In this document: piece after piece, positions 24,164-33,317 of the stretch
Position numbering within the stretch: the stretch's first letter is position 1
How the letters are laid out: each line of letters starts with the position of its first letter
DNA from: Sinorhizobium sp. RAC02
GTDB lineage: Bacteria; Pseudomonadota; Alphaproteobacteria; Rhizobiales; Rhizobiaceae
Length of the DNA stretch: 64,000 nt
Direction of reading: 5' to 3'
Assembly (NCBI RefSeq): GCF_001713395.1
Contig: NZ_CP016450.1
Span: 3,048,001-3,112,000 of the forward strand
Notes under the pieces: model-generated
What the model was told of the DNA's origin: nothing
The model's input: the letters and a program-made list of their open reading frames with translations, nothing else
The model's database searches: none
Program-made: the position numbers and the translations under genes

Positions 24164-25156
24164 ATGAAAAAAACCCTTCTCACCCTTCTTGCCACGGCTG
24201 CCATGTCGGCCACTGCATTCGCCGCGGACATCAAGCCGGCGATCATCTATGACCTGGGCGGCAAGTTCGACAAGTCGTTCAACGAAGCAGCCTACAATGG
24301 CGCGGAAAAGTTCAAGGCCGAGACCGGCATCGAATACCGCGACTTCGAAATCGCCAATGATGCGCAGCGCGAGCAGGCGCTCCGCCGCTTTGCCGGCGAC
24401 GGCAACAACCCGATCGTGATGGCCGGTTTCTCCTGGTCCGCAGCGCTTGAGAAGGTCGCCGTGGAATATCCGGACACCAAGTTCGCCATCATCGACATGG
24501 TCGTCGACAAGCCGAACGTGCGCTCGGTCGTCTTCAAGGAAGAAGAAGGCGGCTGGCTCGCCGGCATCCTGGCCGGCATGGCCTCCAAGACGAAGACCGT
24601 CTCGTTCGTCGGCGGCATGGACATCCCGCTGATCCACAAGTTCGCCTGTGGCTATATCGGCGGCGCCAAGTCGCTCGGCCCGGATATCAAGGTTCTCGAA
24701 GCCTATACCGGCACGACGCCGGATGCCTGGAACGACCCGGTCAAGGGCGGCGAAATCGCAAAATCCCAGTTCGACCAGGGGTCTGACGTGGTCTACCACG
24801 CGGCCGGCGGCACGGGCGTCGGCGTTCTCCAGGCTGCGGCTGATGCCGGCAAGCTCGGCATCGGCGTCGATGCCAACCAGAACGGCCTGCAGCCTGGCAA
24901 GATCCTGACCTCGATGGTTAAGCGCGTCGACGTTGCCGTCTATGACGCCTTCATCACCGCCAAGAACGACACGTTCAAGCCGGGCGTCAACGTGCTCGGC
25001 CTCAAGGAAAGCGGCGTCGATGTCGCGATGGACGATAACAACGCACCGCTCATCACCGCAGAAATGAAGGCCGCAATCGACAAGGCGCGCGCCGACATCA
25101 ACAGCGGCGCGGTCAAGGTGCACGACTACATGTCGGACGAGACCTGCCCCTACTAA
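24164..25156 (+). CDS. BMP family ABC transporter substrate-binding protein (nucleoside uptake)
   Basis: A 330-residue basic membrane protein (PnrA-like) binding protein. Residues 1-20 form a signal peptide ending AFA-A. The family start IIYDLGGKFDKSFNEAAYNG and the VGFVGG-like KTVSFVGGMDIPLIHKFACGY are present. BMP proteins bind nucleosides or related purines. The downstream ATPase, two permeases and cdd/punA/deoCA make nucleoside import very likely. The ATG follows AGGG in a region with no other start. A hairpin after the stop separates it from slyX and the ATPase. Confidence 0.9.
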   Translation: MKKTLLTLLATAAMSATAFAADIKPAIIYDLGGKFDKSFNEAAYNGAEKFKAETGIEYRDFEIANDAQREQALRRFAGDGNNPIVMAGFSWSAALEKVAVEYPDTKFAIIDMVVDKPNVRSVVFKEEEGGWLAGILAGMASKTKTVSFVGGMDIPLIHKFACGYIGGAKSLGPDIKVLEAYTGTTPDAWNDPVKGGEIAKSQFDQGSDVVYHAAGGTGVGVLQAAADAGKLGIGVDANQNGLQPGKILTSMVKRVDVAVYDAFITAKNDTFKPGVNVLGLKESGVDVAMDDNNAPLITAEMKAAIDKARADINSGAVKVHDYMSDETCPY

Positions 25157-25166
25157 GCGGCATAAA

Positions 25167-25194
25167 CGGCCCGTTTGCTAAAGCAGACGGGCCG
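25167..25194 (+). terminator. Hairpin after the BMP binding-protein gene
   Basis: A 12-bp stem with one G-T pair (25167-25178 with 25183-25194) and a TAAA loop lies 10 bases after the stop. The tail is weakly T-rich, so partial termination or mRNA stabilisation is expected. Confidence 0.6.
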
Positions 25195-25281
25195 ATTCCG
25201 TCTTGTCCCAGCCCCGGCCGGATCTTTTGCCTTGCGCAATTTTCGGCACGCAAGACCGCTGCACACTTTGCTGGAATTGCT

Positions 25282-25512
25282 TCAGTAGTGCGGCGGGCGG
25301 GTGATCGCAGGGGCATCGAGAGAGCCCTCTTCCAGCACGAGGAACCGTTCCGTCAGCCGATCCAGCTTCGTCCGGAGCTGTTCGACCACACGCCATTGAT
25401 CGGCGAGCTGCTCGGAGAGTTCATCGATCATCTTCGCCTGGTGGGCGGCGTGTTCTTCAAGGCTTGCGATGCGCGCGGCCTGGATATCGGCAGGAACGTC
25501 TGGCGTGGTCAT
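25282..25512 (-). CDS. slyX: SlyX family protein
   Basis: A 76-residue protein, almost entirely coiled coil from residue 8 to 60 (RIASLEEHAAHQAKMIDELSEQL in part), ending in the family's PPHY. SlyX has no firm biochemical role. The ATG at 25512 has AAGGA upstream. It is on the minus strand inside the nucleoside transporter locus, between the binding-protein gene and the ATPase gene. Confidence 0.85.
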   Translation of the reverse strand: MTTPDVPADIQAARIASLEEHAAHQAKMIDELSEQLADQWRVVEQLRTKLDRLTERFLVLEEGSLDAPAITRPPHY

Positions 25513-25673
25513 TGGCTGTCCTTGTCGGTCATAGGCCGGGCGGTTGGAGCTATAGCCGCCGGGAACGGCGCCCGCAATCGGGCTGGACAAGTGCGGCGGA
25601 AGCAACAAGACTACCACCGACCGGCCGAGGAGAACGGCCTGTCGGCCCTAAATCCCCGTAAGAGTGGATCGTC

Positions 25674-27209
25674 ATGAGCGAACTGGCAATCGAATTGAAG
25701 GGCATCGACAAGAGCTTCGGCCTCGTCCACGCCAACCGGAACATCAACCTGAAGGTCCGCAAGGGCACCATTCACGGTATCATCGGCGAAAACGGCGCCG
25801 GCAAATCCACCCTCATGTCGATCCTCTACGGCTTCTACCAGGCCGATCACGGCGACATCGTCATCGACGGCAAGACGATCAAGATCCGCGATCCCAATGC
25901 GGCTATTGCCGCCGGCATCGGCATGGTGCACCAGCACTTCATGCTGGTCGAAAACTTCACCGTGCTGGAAAACATCATGCTCGGCGCGGAAGAAAGCCAG
26001 ATTCTGAACGCCGGCATCACCAAGGCGCGTGCCGAGCTCAAGCGGCTCGAAAAGGAATATGCGCTGGAGGTCAATCCGGACGCGATCATCGAGGAACTGC
26101 CGGTCGGTCTCCAGCAGCGCGTGGAAATCCTCAAGGCGCTCTATCGCCGGGCCGACATCCTCATTCTCGACGAGCCGACGGGCGTGCTGACGCCGGCCGA
26201 AGCCGACCACCTGTTCCGCATCCTCGAGCAGCTGAAGGCCGAGGGCAAGACGGTGCTGCTCATCACCCACAAGCTGCGCGAGATCATGGCGATCACCGAC
26301 GAGGTCTCCGTCATGCGCCGCGGCGAAATGGTGGCGACGCGCACGACGAAGGACACCTCGGTCGAAGAACTCGCCGAACTGATGGTCGGCCGCCGCGTGC
26401 TGCTGCGCGTCGAAAAGGGCGAGGCGAAGCCTGCCGACGTCAAGCTCTCGGTCAAGAATCTCACGGTGCGCGACAGCCGCGGCGTGACCATGGTGGACGA
26501 CGTGTCCTTCGACATCCGGGCCGGCGAGATCGTCGGCATTGCGGGTGTGGCCGGCAACGGCCAGTCGGAACTGCTGGAGGCGATTTCCGGCATCCGTCGG
26601 GCGAAATCCGGCACCGTGTCGCTCAATGGCAGCGCCATCGACGTCACCGGCCATGTCGACCCGGCGGAGCTGCGCAAGCGCGGCCTCGCCCATGTGCCGG
26701 AAGATCGCCACCATGTCGGGCTGGTGCTGAAATTCGAGGAAAGCGAGAACGCCATCCTCGGCTATCACGACGACCCGAAATACCGCAAAGGCCTGCTGCT
26801 CGACATCGACGCGATCCGCGCCGATGCTGAGGAGAAGATCGCCGCCTACGATATCCGCCCGCCGAACCCAAGGCTGAAGACCGCCAATTTCTCCGGCGGC
26901 AACCAGCAGAAGATCGTTTTGGCGCGCGAGATGGAACGCGGGCCGGACGTGCTGATCATCGGCCAACCGACGCGCGGTGTGGATGTCGGCGCCATCGAGT
27001 TCATTCACAAGCGCATCATCGAGATGCGCGATCAGGGTAAGGCGGTGCTGCTCGTGTCCGTGGAACTCGACGAGATCCGCGCGCTGTCGGATCGGATTCT
27101 CGTGATGTTTGCCGGCCGCGTCGTCGGCGAGCGCACGCCGGACGCCACCGAAGGAGAACTGGGCCTCTTGATGGCCGGTGTTGAAGGCCGGAAGGAGGCC
27201 GCGGAATGA
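25674..27209 (+). CDS. Nucleoside ABC importer ATP-binding protein (two fused ATPase domains)
   Basis: A 511-residue protein with two ATP-binding domains, as in sugar/nucleoside (RbsA/NupA-type) importers. Domain one has Walker A GENGAGKST (about residues 39-47), the signature LPVGLQQR and Walker B LILDEPTGVLTP. Domain two has a degenerate Walker A (GVAGNGQSE) and signature FSGGNQQK. Asymmetric sites of this sort are normal in the family. It starts 161 bases beyond slyX and overlaps the first permease by four bases. Confidence 0.92.
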   Translation: MSELAIELKGIDKSFGLVHANRNINLKVRKGTIHGIIGENGAGKSTLMSILYGFYQADHGDIVIDGKTIKIRDPNAAIAAGIGMVHQHFMLVENFTVLENIMLGAEESQILNAGITKARAELKRLEKEYALEVNPDAIIEELPVGLQQRVEILKALYRRADILILDEPTGVLTPAEADHLFRILEQLKAEGKTVLLITHKLREIMAITDEVSVMRRGEMVATRTTKDTSVEELAELMVGRRVLLRVEKGEAKPADVKLSVKNLTVRDSRGVTMVDDVSFDIRAGEIVGIAGVAGNGQSELLEAISGIRRAKSGTVSLNGSAIDVTGHVDPAELRKRGLAHVPEDRHHVGLVLKFEESENAILGYHDDPKYRKGLLLDIDAIRADAEEKIAAYDIRPPNPRLKTANFSGGNQQKIVLAREMERGPDVLIIGQPTRGVDVGAIEFIHKRIIEMRDQGKAVLLVSVELDEIRALSDRILVMFAGRVVGERTPDATEGELGLLMAGVEGRKEAAE

Positions 27210-28339
27210 GTGTTCCTCACGCGAAACTGCCGGGCTGGGCCGAATATGGCCTGATCCCGCTGGTCAACCTCGCCGCCGCCTTCCTCATTTCCGGTCTCGT
27301 GGTGCTCATCGTCGGCGAAAGCCCGCTGGAGGCCGCCTATCACATGATCAACGGCGCCTTCGGGCGCGGCGAATATATCGGCTTCACGCTCTACTATACG
27401 ACGACCTTCATCTTCACCGGTCTTGCCGTCGCCGTCGCCTTCCATTGCGGCCTGTTCAATATCGGTGGCGAAGGCCAGGCCTATATCGGCGGCATCGGGG
27501 TGGCACTCGCCTGTCTTTCCTTCGACCGCGTGCTGCCCTGGTACCTGCTCTTCCCGATCGCCGTCATCGGTGCTGCCTTCTTCGGCGCGCTCTGGGCGAT
27601 GATCCCCGGCTGGTTGCAGGCCAAGCGCGGCAGCCATATCGTCATCACGACGATCATGTTCAACTTCATCGCCGCCAGCCTGATGAACTACCTGCTCAAC
27701 CGGGTGTTCAAGCCGCTCGGCTCCATGTCGCTCGAAACCCGTACCTTCGAGACCGGTGGCCAGTTGCCCAAACTCGACTGGCTGATGTCGATCTTCGGCC
27801 TTTCCGTCGGCAATGCCCCCTTCAACATCTCCTTCCTGCTGGCGCTTCTTGCGGCCTTCGGCGTGTGGGTGCTGATCTGGCGCACCCGGCTCGGCTACGA
27901 GATGCGCACGATGGGCCACAGCCCGGCCGCCGCACGCTACGCCGGCATCAAGGAAGCCAAGATCATCGTCATCACGATGATGATCTCCGGCGGTCTTGCC
28001 GGCATGATGGCGCTGAACCCGATCATGGGCGAGCAGTTCCGCATGCAGCTCGATTTCGTGCAGGGCGCGGGCTTCGTCGGCATCGCCGTTGCGCTGATTG
28101 GCCGCTCGCATCCGGCGGGCATCATCCCCGCTGCGCTGCTCTTCGGCATGCTCTACCAGGGCGGGGCGGAAATCTCCTTCGAGATGCCCTCCATCTCGCG
28201 CGACATGATCGTCATCATCCAGGGTCTCGTCATCCTCTTTGCCGGCGCGCTCGAACATATGTTCCGCCCGGCCATCACGCGGATCATCTTCGGGCTGTCG
28301 CCCAAGGGCCGCCAAGCCGCCGCAACGAAGGGAGCCTGA
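27206..28339 (+). CDS. Nucleoside ABC importer permease (NupP/YufP-like)
   Basis: A 377-residue inner-membrane protein of the BPD_transp_2 family with about nine hydrophobic segments. FNIGGEGQAYIGGIGVAL (about residues 86-103) and the coupling-loop region RTMGHSPAAARYAGIKEAK are characteristic. Start ATGA overlaps the ATPase stop. It pairs with the second permease three bases downstream. Confidence 0.9.
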   Translation: MSVPHAKLPGWAEYGLIPLVNLAAAFLISGLVVLIVGESPLEAAYHMINGAFGRGEYIGFTLYYTTTFIFTGLAVAVAFHCGLFNIGGEGQAYIGGIGVALACLSFDRVLPWYLLFPIAVIGAAFFGALWAMIPGWLQAKRGSHIVITTIMFNFIAASLMNYLLNRVFKPLGSMSLETRTFETGGQLPKLDWLMSIFGLSVGNAPFNISFLLALLAAFGVWVLIWRTRLGYEMRTMGHSPAAARYAGIKEAKIIVITMMISGGLAGMMALNPIMGEQFRMQLDFVQGAGFVGIAVALIGRSHPAGIIPAALLFGMLYQGGAEISFEMPSISRDMIVIIQGLVILFAGALEHMFRPAITRIIFGLSPKGRQAAATKGA

Positions 28340-28342
28340 GCC

Positions 28343-29314
28343 ATGGATTTCTTTCAGGTCTTCATCGAACTTGCGCAGTCCACCGTCCGCGTCTCGACGC
28401 CGCTGATCCTTGCCGCCCTTGCCGGCCTCTTCACCGAACGCGCCGGCGTCTTCGACATCGGGCTCGAGGGCAAGATGCTGGGGGCGGCCTTTGCCGCCGG
28501 CACCGTCGCCTACATCACGCAGTCCGTGGCGATGGGCCTCGGGGCCGCCATCCTCGTCTCCGTGTTGCTCTCGCTGGTGCACGGCTATGCCTCGATCACC
28601 CAGCGCGGCAGCCAGATCGTCTCGGGCGTCGCCATCAACTTCGTCGTGGCCGGCTCCACCGTCATCCTCGGCGAAGCCTGGTTCCGCCAGGGCGGGCGCA
28701 CGCCCGCACTGATGGAAAGCGGCCGCTTCGGCACGATCAAGCTCCCCTTTGCCGATGCGCTGCGTGAGGTGCCGATCCTCGGTCCGCTCTATTCCGGTCT
28801 GCTCTCCGGCCACTCGCCGCTGACCTATTTCGCCTTCCTCATGGTGCCGGCAAGCTGGTGGATCCTCTACCGCACGCGCTTCGGCCTGCGTCTTCGCGCC
28901 GTCGGCGAAAATCCGGGCGCCGTCGACACCGCCGGCATCTCGGTCATCTGGCTGCGCTACCGCGCCGTCATCTGCTGCGGCATCCTCTGCGGCATTGCCG
29001 GCGCCTACCTCTCGCTTGCGGCGAATGCCGGTTTCACCAAGGGCATGACGGCGGGCAAGGGCTATATTGCGCTCGCCGCCCTCATCTTCGCCAAATGGCG
29101 GCCGAAGAACATTCTCTTCGCCTGCCTGCTCTTCGGCTTCCTCGATGCCTTCGCCATCCGCTACCAGGGCTACGCCTTCCCGCTGATCGGCAAGGTGCCG
29201 GTACAATTCATGCAGGCGCTGCCCTATATCCTGACCGTGATCCTGCTTGCAGGCTTCATCGGCAAGGCCATTCCGCCGAAGGCCGGCGGCGTGCCCTACG
29301 TCAAGGAGCGATAA
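28343..29314 (+). CDS. Nucleoside ABC importer permease (NupQ/YufQ-like)
   Basis: The 323-residue second permease, also BPD_transp_2 family. GVFDIGLEGKMLGAAFAAG (about residues 36-54) parallels the FNIGGEGQ motif of its partner, and RLRAVGENPGAVDTAGISV is the cytoplasmic coupling region. A single base separates its stop from the cytidine deaminase start, showing import and breakdown are co-transcribed. Confidence 0.9.
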   Translation: MDFFQVFIELAQSTVRVSTPLILAALAGLFTERAGVFDIGLEGKMLGAAFAAGTVAYITQSVAMGLGAAILVSVLLSLVHGYASITQRGSQIVSGVAINFVVAGSTVILGEAWFRQGGRTPALMESGRFGTIKLPFADALREVPILGPLYSGLLSGHSPLTYFAFLMVPASWWILYRTRFGLRLRAVGENPGAVDTAGISVIWLRYRAVICCGILCGIAGAYLSLAANAGFTKGMTAGKGYIALAALIFAKWRPKNILFACLLFGFLDAFAIRYQGYAFPLIGKVPVQFMQALPYILTVILLAGFIGKAIPPKAGGVPYVKER

Positions 29315-29315
29315 C

Positions 29316-29708
29316 ATGTCCCATGACCTCTTCGAGGCGGCGCGCGCGGCGATGGCCTTCGCGCATGCGCCCTATTCCAAGTTCCCCGTGGGTGCGGCGA
29401 TCCGCGCCGAGGACGGAAAAATCTATGCCGGCGCCAACATCGAGAACCTGTCGTTCCCGCAGGGCTGGTGCGCCGAGCCGACAGCGATCAGCCACATGAT
29501 CATGGCCGGCAACAAGAAGATCGTCGAGATGGCCGTCATCGCGGAAAAGCTGCCGCTCTGCCCGCCCTGCGGCGGCTGCCGGCAGAAGATCGCCGAGTTC
29601 GCCACGGCGAAAACGCCGATCTATCTGTGCGACGAGATCGGCGTGAAGAAGACCATGACCATGGAAGAACTGCTGCCGCACAGCTTTGCGACGGATGTGC
29701 TCGGATGA
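29316..29708 (+). CDS. cdd: Cytidine deaminase
   Basis: A 130-residue homotetrameric-type cytidine deaminase that turns (deoxy)cytidine into (deoxy)uridine. Zinc ligands are Cys52 (WCAEPTAISH, with catalytic Glu54) and Cys85/Cys88 (CPPCGGCRQ). NIENLSFPQGW forms the nucleoside site. AAGGAG precedes the ATG. Its last bases overlap the start of the purine nucleoside phosphorylase gene. Confidence 0.93.
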   Translation: MSHDLFEAARAAMAFAHAPYSKFPVGAAIRAEDGKIYAGANIENLSFPQGWCAEPTAISHMIMAGNKKIVEMAVIAEKLPLCPPCGGCRQKIAEFATAKTPIYLCDEIGVKKTMTMEELLPHSFATDVLG

Positions 29709-30517
29709 GCGCGGCAACGACAGAACTGCTGCGCGCCCGCCTCGGCGGCGTGCTGCCACGCTACGGCATCGTGCTCGGTTCCGGCCTCGGCTCGCTGGTC
29801 GGTGCCGTGCAGAACGCGCTCCGCATCCCCTATGCCGACCTGCCGAGTTTTCCGGTCAGCTCCGTGTCCGGCCATGCCGGCGAGCTGGTCATCGGCTATC
29901 TCGGCACCGAACCGGTCATCATGCTTTCCGGACGCGTGCACTACTATGAAAGCGGCGATGCCAATGCCATGCGTCCGCCGATCGAAGTGCTGAAGGGGCT
30001 CGGCGTCACCTCGCTGATCCTCACCAATTCGGCAGGCTCCGTGCGCGAGGACATGCCGCCAGGCTCGGTGATGCGGATTTCCGACCACATCAACTTTTCC
30101 GGCACCAATCCGCTGATCGGCCTCGACAGCGACGACCGTTTCGTCGGCATGACCAATGCCTATGACGCGGATCTCGCCGCCCGCATGGATGCAGCGGCAA
30201 AGACACTCGATATCCCGCTGTCATCCGGCGTCTACATGTGGTTCTCCGGTCCGAACTTCGAGACCCCGGCGGAAATCCGCATGGCGCGCGTCTTCGGCGC
30301 AGATGCCGTCGGCATGTCGACCGTGCCGGAAGTGCTGATCGCCCGCCATCTCGGCCTCAAGGTCGCGGCCGCCTCGGTCATCACCAATTTCGGCGCCGGC
30401 ATGACGGGCGGCGAACTCAGCCATCACGAAACCAAGGACATGGCCCCGATCGGCGGAAAGCGGCTTGCCGCCATTCTCGCCGAAATGATCGCGGGCGGAG
30501 GCAACGACCATGCATGA
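29705..30517 (+). CDS. punA: Purine nucleoside phosphorylase (trimeric type)
   Basis: A 270-residue enzyme that splits purine (deoxy)nucleosides with phosphate. The phosphate-binding GSGLG near the start, SGHAGELV, the NSAGSV loop, DHINFSGTNPLIG and the late MSTVPEVLIARHLGL identify the low-molecular-mass trimeric PNP family (PunA/XapA), distinct from hexameric DeoD. It overlaps cdd by four bases and deoC by eight, so all three are translationally coupled. Confidence 0.9.
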   Translation: MSAATTELLRARLGGVLPRYGIVLGSGLGSLVGAVQNALRIPYADLPSFPVSSVSGHAGELVIGYLGTEPVIMLSGRVHYYESGDANAMRPPIEVLKGLGVTSLILTNSAGSVREDMPPGSVMRISDHINFSGTNPLIGLDSDDRFVGMTNAYDADLAARMDAAAKTLDIPLSSGVYMWFSGPNFETPAEIRMARVFGADAVGMSTVPEVLIARHLGLKVAAASVITNFGAGMTGGELSHHETKDMAPIGGKRLAAILAEMIAGGGNDHA

Positions 30518-31268
30518 CACGGCGAAAAGGGCACTCTCGCTGCTCGACCTGACGGATCTTACGGACGATTGCGATGCTGCCGCGATCGAAAAGCTTTGCG
30601 CGCAGGCGCAGACACCCTTTGGCACGACGGCTGCCATCTGCATCTGGCCGCGCTTCGTCGCGCAGGCGCGCGGCATTCTCGGCAAGGGCCATGCGGTGAA
30701 GATCGCGACCGTCGTCAACTTCCCTTCCGGCAATCTGGTGGTTTCTGATGTGCTGGCGGAGACGAAACAGGCGATCGCCGATGGCGCAGACGAGATCGAC
30801 CTCGTCATCCCCTATCGCGACTTCATTGCCGGCGACGAAGGGGCCGTCACGGACATGGTGAAAGCCGTAAAGGCGGCCTGCACGCCGCCCGTCATCCTCA
30901 AGACCATTCTGGAAACCGGCGAACTCAAGGACCCGGCGCTGATCCGCGAGTCGTCCGACCTCGCGATTGCCGCCGGCGCCGACTTCATCAAGACCTCGAC
31001 CGGCAAGGTTTCCGTCAACGCGACGTTGCAGGCCGCCGAGATCATGCTGAATGCCATCAAGACCAGCGGCAAGCCGGTCGGCTTCAAGCCGGCGGGTGGC
31101 GTGCGCACCGTGACGGATGCGGGCGAATATCTGGCACTTGCGGCCTCCATCCTCGGCGAAGGCTGGGCGACGCCCAAGACCTTCCGCTTCGGTGCCTCCG
31201 GCCTGCTCGGCGACATTCTGTCCGTGCTCGGCGGTCAGGCCGCGCCGTCGGCACCGGCGAGCTACTAA
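30510..31268 (+). CDS. deoC: Deoxyribose-phosphate aldolase
   Basis: A 252-residue class I aldolase splitting deoxyribose 5-phosphate to acetaldehyde and glyceraldehyde 3-phosphate. The Schiff-base lysine is in ADFIKTSTGKVS, and a second lysine is in GFKPAGGVRT. The ATG overlaps the previous gene by eight bases and the stop directly abuts the deoA start. Deoxyribose 5-phosphate comes from the phosphopentomutase encoded at 35017-36246. Confidence 0.93.
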   Translation: MHDTAKRALSLLDLTDLTDDCDAAAIEKLCAQAQTPFGTTAAICIWPRFVAQARGILGKGHAVKIATVVNFPSGNLVVSDVLAETKQAIADGADEIDLVIPYRDFIAGDEGAVTDMVKAVKAACTPPVILKTILETGELKDPALIRESSDLAIAAGADFIKTSTGKVSVNATLQAAEIMLNAIKTSGKPVGFKPAGGVRTVTDAGEYLALAASILGEGWATPKTFRFGASGLLGDILSVLGGQAAPSAPASY

Positions 31269-32582
31269 ATGCTCCCGCAGGAGACGATCCGCCGCAAGCG
31301 CAGTGGCGAGCCTCTCAGCCGTGAGGAAATCGCGCGCTTCGTCGCCGGTGTGACCGATGGCAGCGTCTCCGAGGGGCAGGTGGCGGCCTTCGCCATGGCC
31401 GTTTGGTTCAACGGCATGGCCCGCGACGAGACGGTGGCGCTGACGCTTGCCATGCGCGATTCGGGCGACGTGCTCGACTGGTCGCATATCGACCGGCCGA
31501 TCGCCGACAAACATTCCACCGGCGGCGTCGGCGACAACGTCTCGCTGGTGCTGGCGCCGATCGCAGCGGCCTGCGGGCTTGCCGTGCCGATGATCTCCGG
31601 CCGCGGGCTTGGCCATACCGGCGGCACGCTCGATAAGCTGGAATCGATCCCCGGCTATACGATCATGCCGTCCGCCGATCTCTTCCGCCGTACGGTGAAG
31701 GACATCGGATGCGCCATCATAGGGCAGACGACGGCCCTTGCGCCCGCCGACAAGCGTATTTACGCGATCCGCGACGTGACGGCGACGGTCGATTCCGTGC
31801 CGCTGATCACCGCCTCCATTCTCTCGAAGAAACTTGCCGCCGGCCTGCAATCGCTGGTGCTCGACGTGAAGGTCGGCAACGGCGCCTTCATGACGGAAAT
31901 CTCCGAAGCCGAAACACTCGCCCGCTCGCTGGTCGAGGTGGCGAATGGTGCCGGCGTCAAAACCTCCGCACTCATCACCGACATGAACCAGCCGCTGGCC
32001 GACGCCGCCGGTAACGCGGTCGAGATCGCCAACTGCATTGCCTTCCTGAAGAGCGAGAAGACCGGCACGCGGCTGGAGCGCATCGTGCTTGCCTTCGCGG
32101 CGGAGATGCTGGTTCTGTCCGGGTTGGAAAAAGACGCGACGGCGGCCGAAGCAAAGGCGGCGCAGGCGCTTGCCAGCGGCGCTGCGGCGGAAACCTTTGG
32201 CCGCATGGTGCACGCGCTGGGCGGCCCTGCCGACCTCATGGAGAAGGCCGGAGCCTATTTGCAGCCGGCGCCGGTCATTCTTGCCGTGACGGCTTCCAAA
32301 GCCGGCTATCTGGTGTCTTGCGACACGCGTGGCGTCGGCCTCGCCGTCATAGAGCTTGGCGGCGGACGCAGCAGACCTGACGATGCGATCGACCATCGCG
32401 TCGGCTTCGACCGCTTGTTGCCTCTCGGCACGAAGGTGGAAAAGGGCGGCGAAATCGGCCGGGTGCATGCGGCAAACGCGGCGGATGCGGCCCGTGCTTC
32501 AGCGCGGCTTGCCGAAATCTACCGGATTGCGCCGGAGACCCCATCTCCGGCACCCGATATCCTGACGCGCATCAGCGGGTGA
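31269..32582 (+). CDS. deoA: Thymidine phosphorylase
   Basis: A 437-residue pyrimidine nucleoside phosphorylase. It carries the family signature around KHSTGGVGDNVSLVLAPI (about residues 81-98), GRGLGHTGGTLDKLESIPG (about 112-130) and the C-terminal swivelling domain. It yields thymine plus deoxyribose 1-phosphate. It is the last gene of the nucleoside transcript; its 3' end overlaps the aspartic protease gene on the other strand by 11 bases. Confidence 0.93.
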   Translation: MLPQETIRRKRSGEPLSREEIARFVAGVTDGSVSEGQVAAFAMAVWFNGMARDETVALTLAMRDSGDVLDWSHIDRPIADKHSTGGVGDNVSLVLAPIAAACGLAVPMISGRGLGHTGGTLDKLESIPGYTIMPSADLFRRTVKDIGCAIIGQTTALAPADKRIYAIRDVTATVDSVPLITASILSKKLAAGLQSLVLDVKVGNGAFMTEISEAETLARSLVEVANGAGVKTSALITDMNQPLADAAGNAVEIANCIAFLKSEKTGTRLERIVLAFAAEMLVLSGLEKDATAAEAKAAQALASGAAAETFGRMVHALGGPADLMEKAGAYLQPAPVILAVTASKAGYLVSCDTRGVGLAVIELGGGRSRPDDAIDHRVGFDRLLPLGTKVEKGGEIGRVHAANAADAARASARLAEIYRIAPETPSPAPDILTRISG

Positions 32583-33108
32583 GATGCAGCTTGCCGTCTT
32601 CGACCTTGTAGGACGACAAGCTCTTCAAAAAGCTCATGCCGATCAGCGTGCTGGAAAGCGCCTTGTCATCCAGCACCATGGCGCCGATGTTTTCCAGCCG
32701 CACCGGGCCGATCTCGATCCTGTCGAGACGGATATAGGCGGCACGCGCCTTGCCGTTTGCGGTGTCCACGGCATACCGGAAATCGAGGTCGGCGCGATCG
32801 ATGCCGATACGCTGTGCCGTCGAGACGTTGATGGCAACCATGCTGGCGCCCGTATCAACGAGCCCCTGTTCCTTGCGGCCGTTGAGGGTGAAGACGCCGG
32901 TGAAATGACCGCTCGGATCCGCATCGATCACCGCGCTGCGATTGCCGGTATAGCGCGCACCGCCCTGCCCCACCGGTACGGAAACCGTCTCGACCTTCGC
33001 GGCGGGTTGGTCGCCGGCCGATTCGAGATAGCGCTTCGCAACGTCGGGTACGAAGGCGGCGGTGGCGAGGACGGCACCGGCAAGAAAAGCAAGGCTGCGG
33101 ACGGACAT
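32572..33108 (-). CDS. Retropepsin-like (clan AA) aspartic protease, membrane-anchored
   Basis: A 178-residue protein. Residues 1-20 are a signal anchor. The single protease-type motif GLVDTGASMVAI holds catalytic Asp85, and FLKSLSSYKVEDGKLHL forms the family C-terminus. Dimerisation would build a retropepsin-like site, as expected of this bacterial family (TIGR02281 type), which occurs in the periplasm of many alphaproteobacteria. Substrates are unknown. It overlaps the 3' end of deoA and has no evident link to nucleoside salvage. Confidence 0.85.
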   Translation of the reverse strand: MSVRSLAFLAGAVLATAAFVPDVAKRYLESAGDQPAAKVETVSVPVGQGGARYTGNRSAVIDADPSGHFTGVFTLNGRKEQGLVDTGASMVAINVSTAQRIGIDRADLDFRYAVDTANGKARAAYIRLDRIEIGPVRLENIGAMVLDDKALSSTLIGMSFLKSLSSYKVEDGKLHLTR

Positions 33109-33164
33109 GAACGGGTCTCCGAAAAGATCTGTCCCGAAATAACACGCATCCGGCTAACGGACGG

Positions 33165-33190
33165 CAAAAGGGGCGCTCGACGGCGCCCCT
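33165..33190 (-). terminator. Terminator downstream of upp
   Basis: On the minus strand AGGGGCGC/GCGCCCCT (33190-33183 with 33176-33169) encloses a 6-base loop and is followed by TTTT. It lies between upp and the aspartic protease gene, 130 bases beyond the upp stop. Confidence 0.6.
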
Positions 33191-33274
33191 CTCCACGATC
33201 TTCTTTTCGCTTGGTGAACAAGCAGTTAACTGGCCACCACCGTCACCCACCCTCCGCGAGGTGGGCGTGAATGG

Positions 33275-33297
33275 ATGGTCGGGTCAAGCCCGACCAT
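33275..33297. repeat. Rhizobial REP-like palindrome
   Basis: A perfect 9-bp stem ATGGTCGGG/CCCGACCAT encloses the loop TCAAG. It has the GGTCGGG-TCAAG-CCCGACC form I recognise as dispersed widely in intergenic DNA of rhizobia. It sits 20 bases beyond the upp stop codon and may act as an mRNA 3'-end stabiliser. Confidence 0.65.
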
Positions 33298-33317
33298 GAC
33301 GGAGGAGAGGTACTAAA

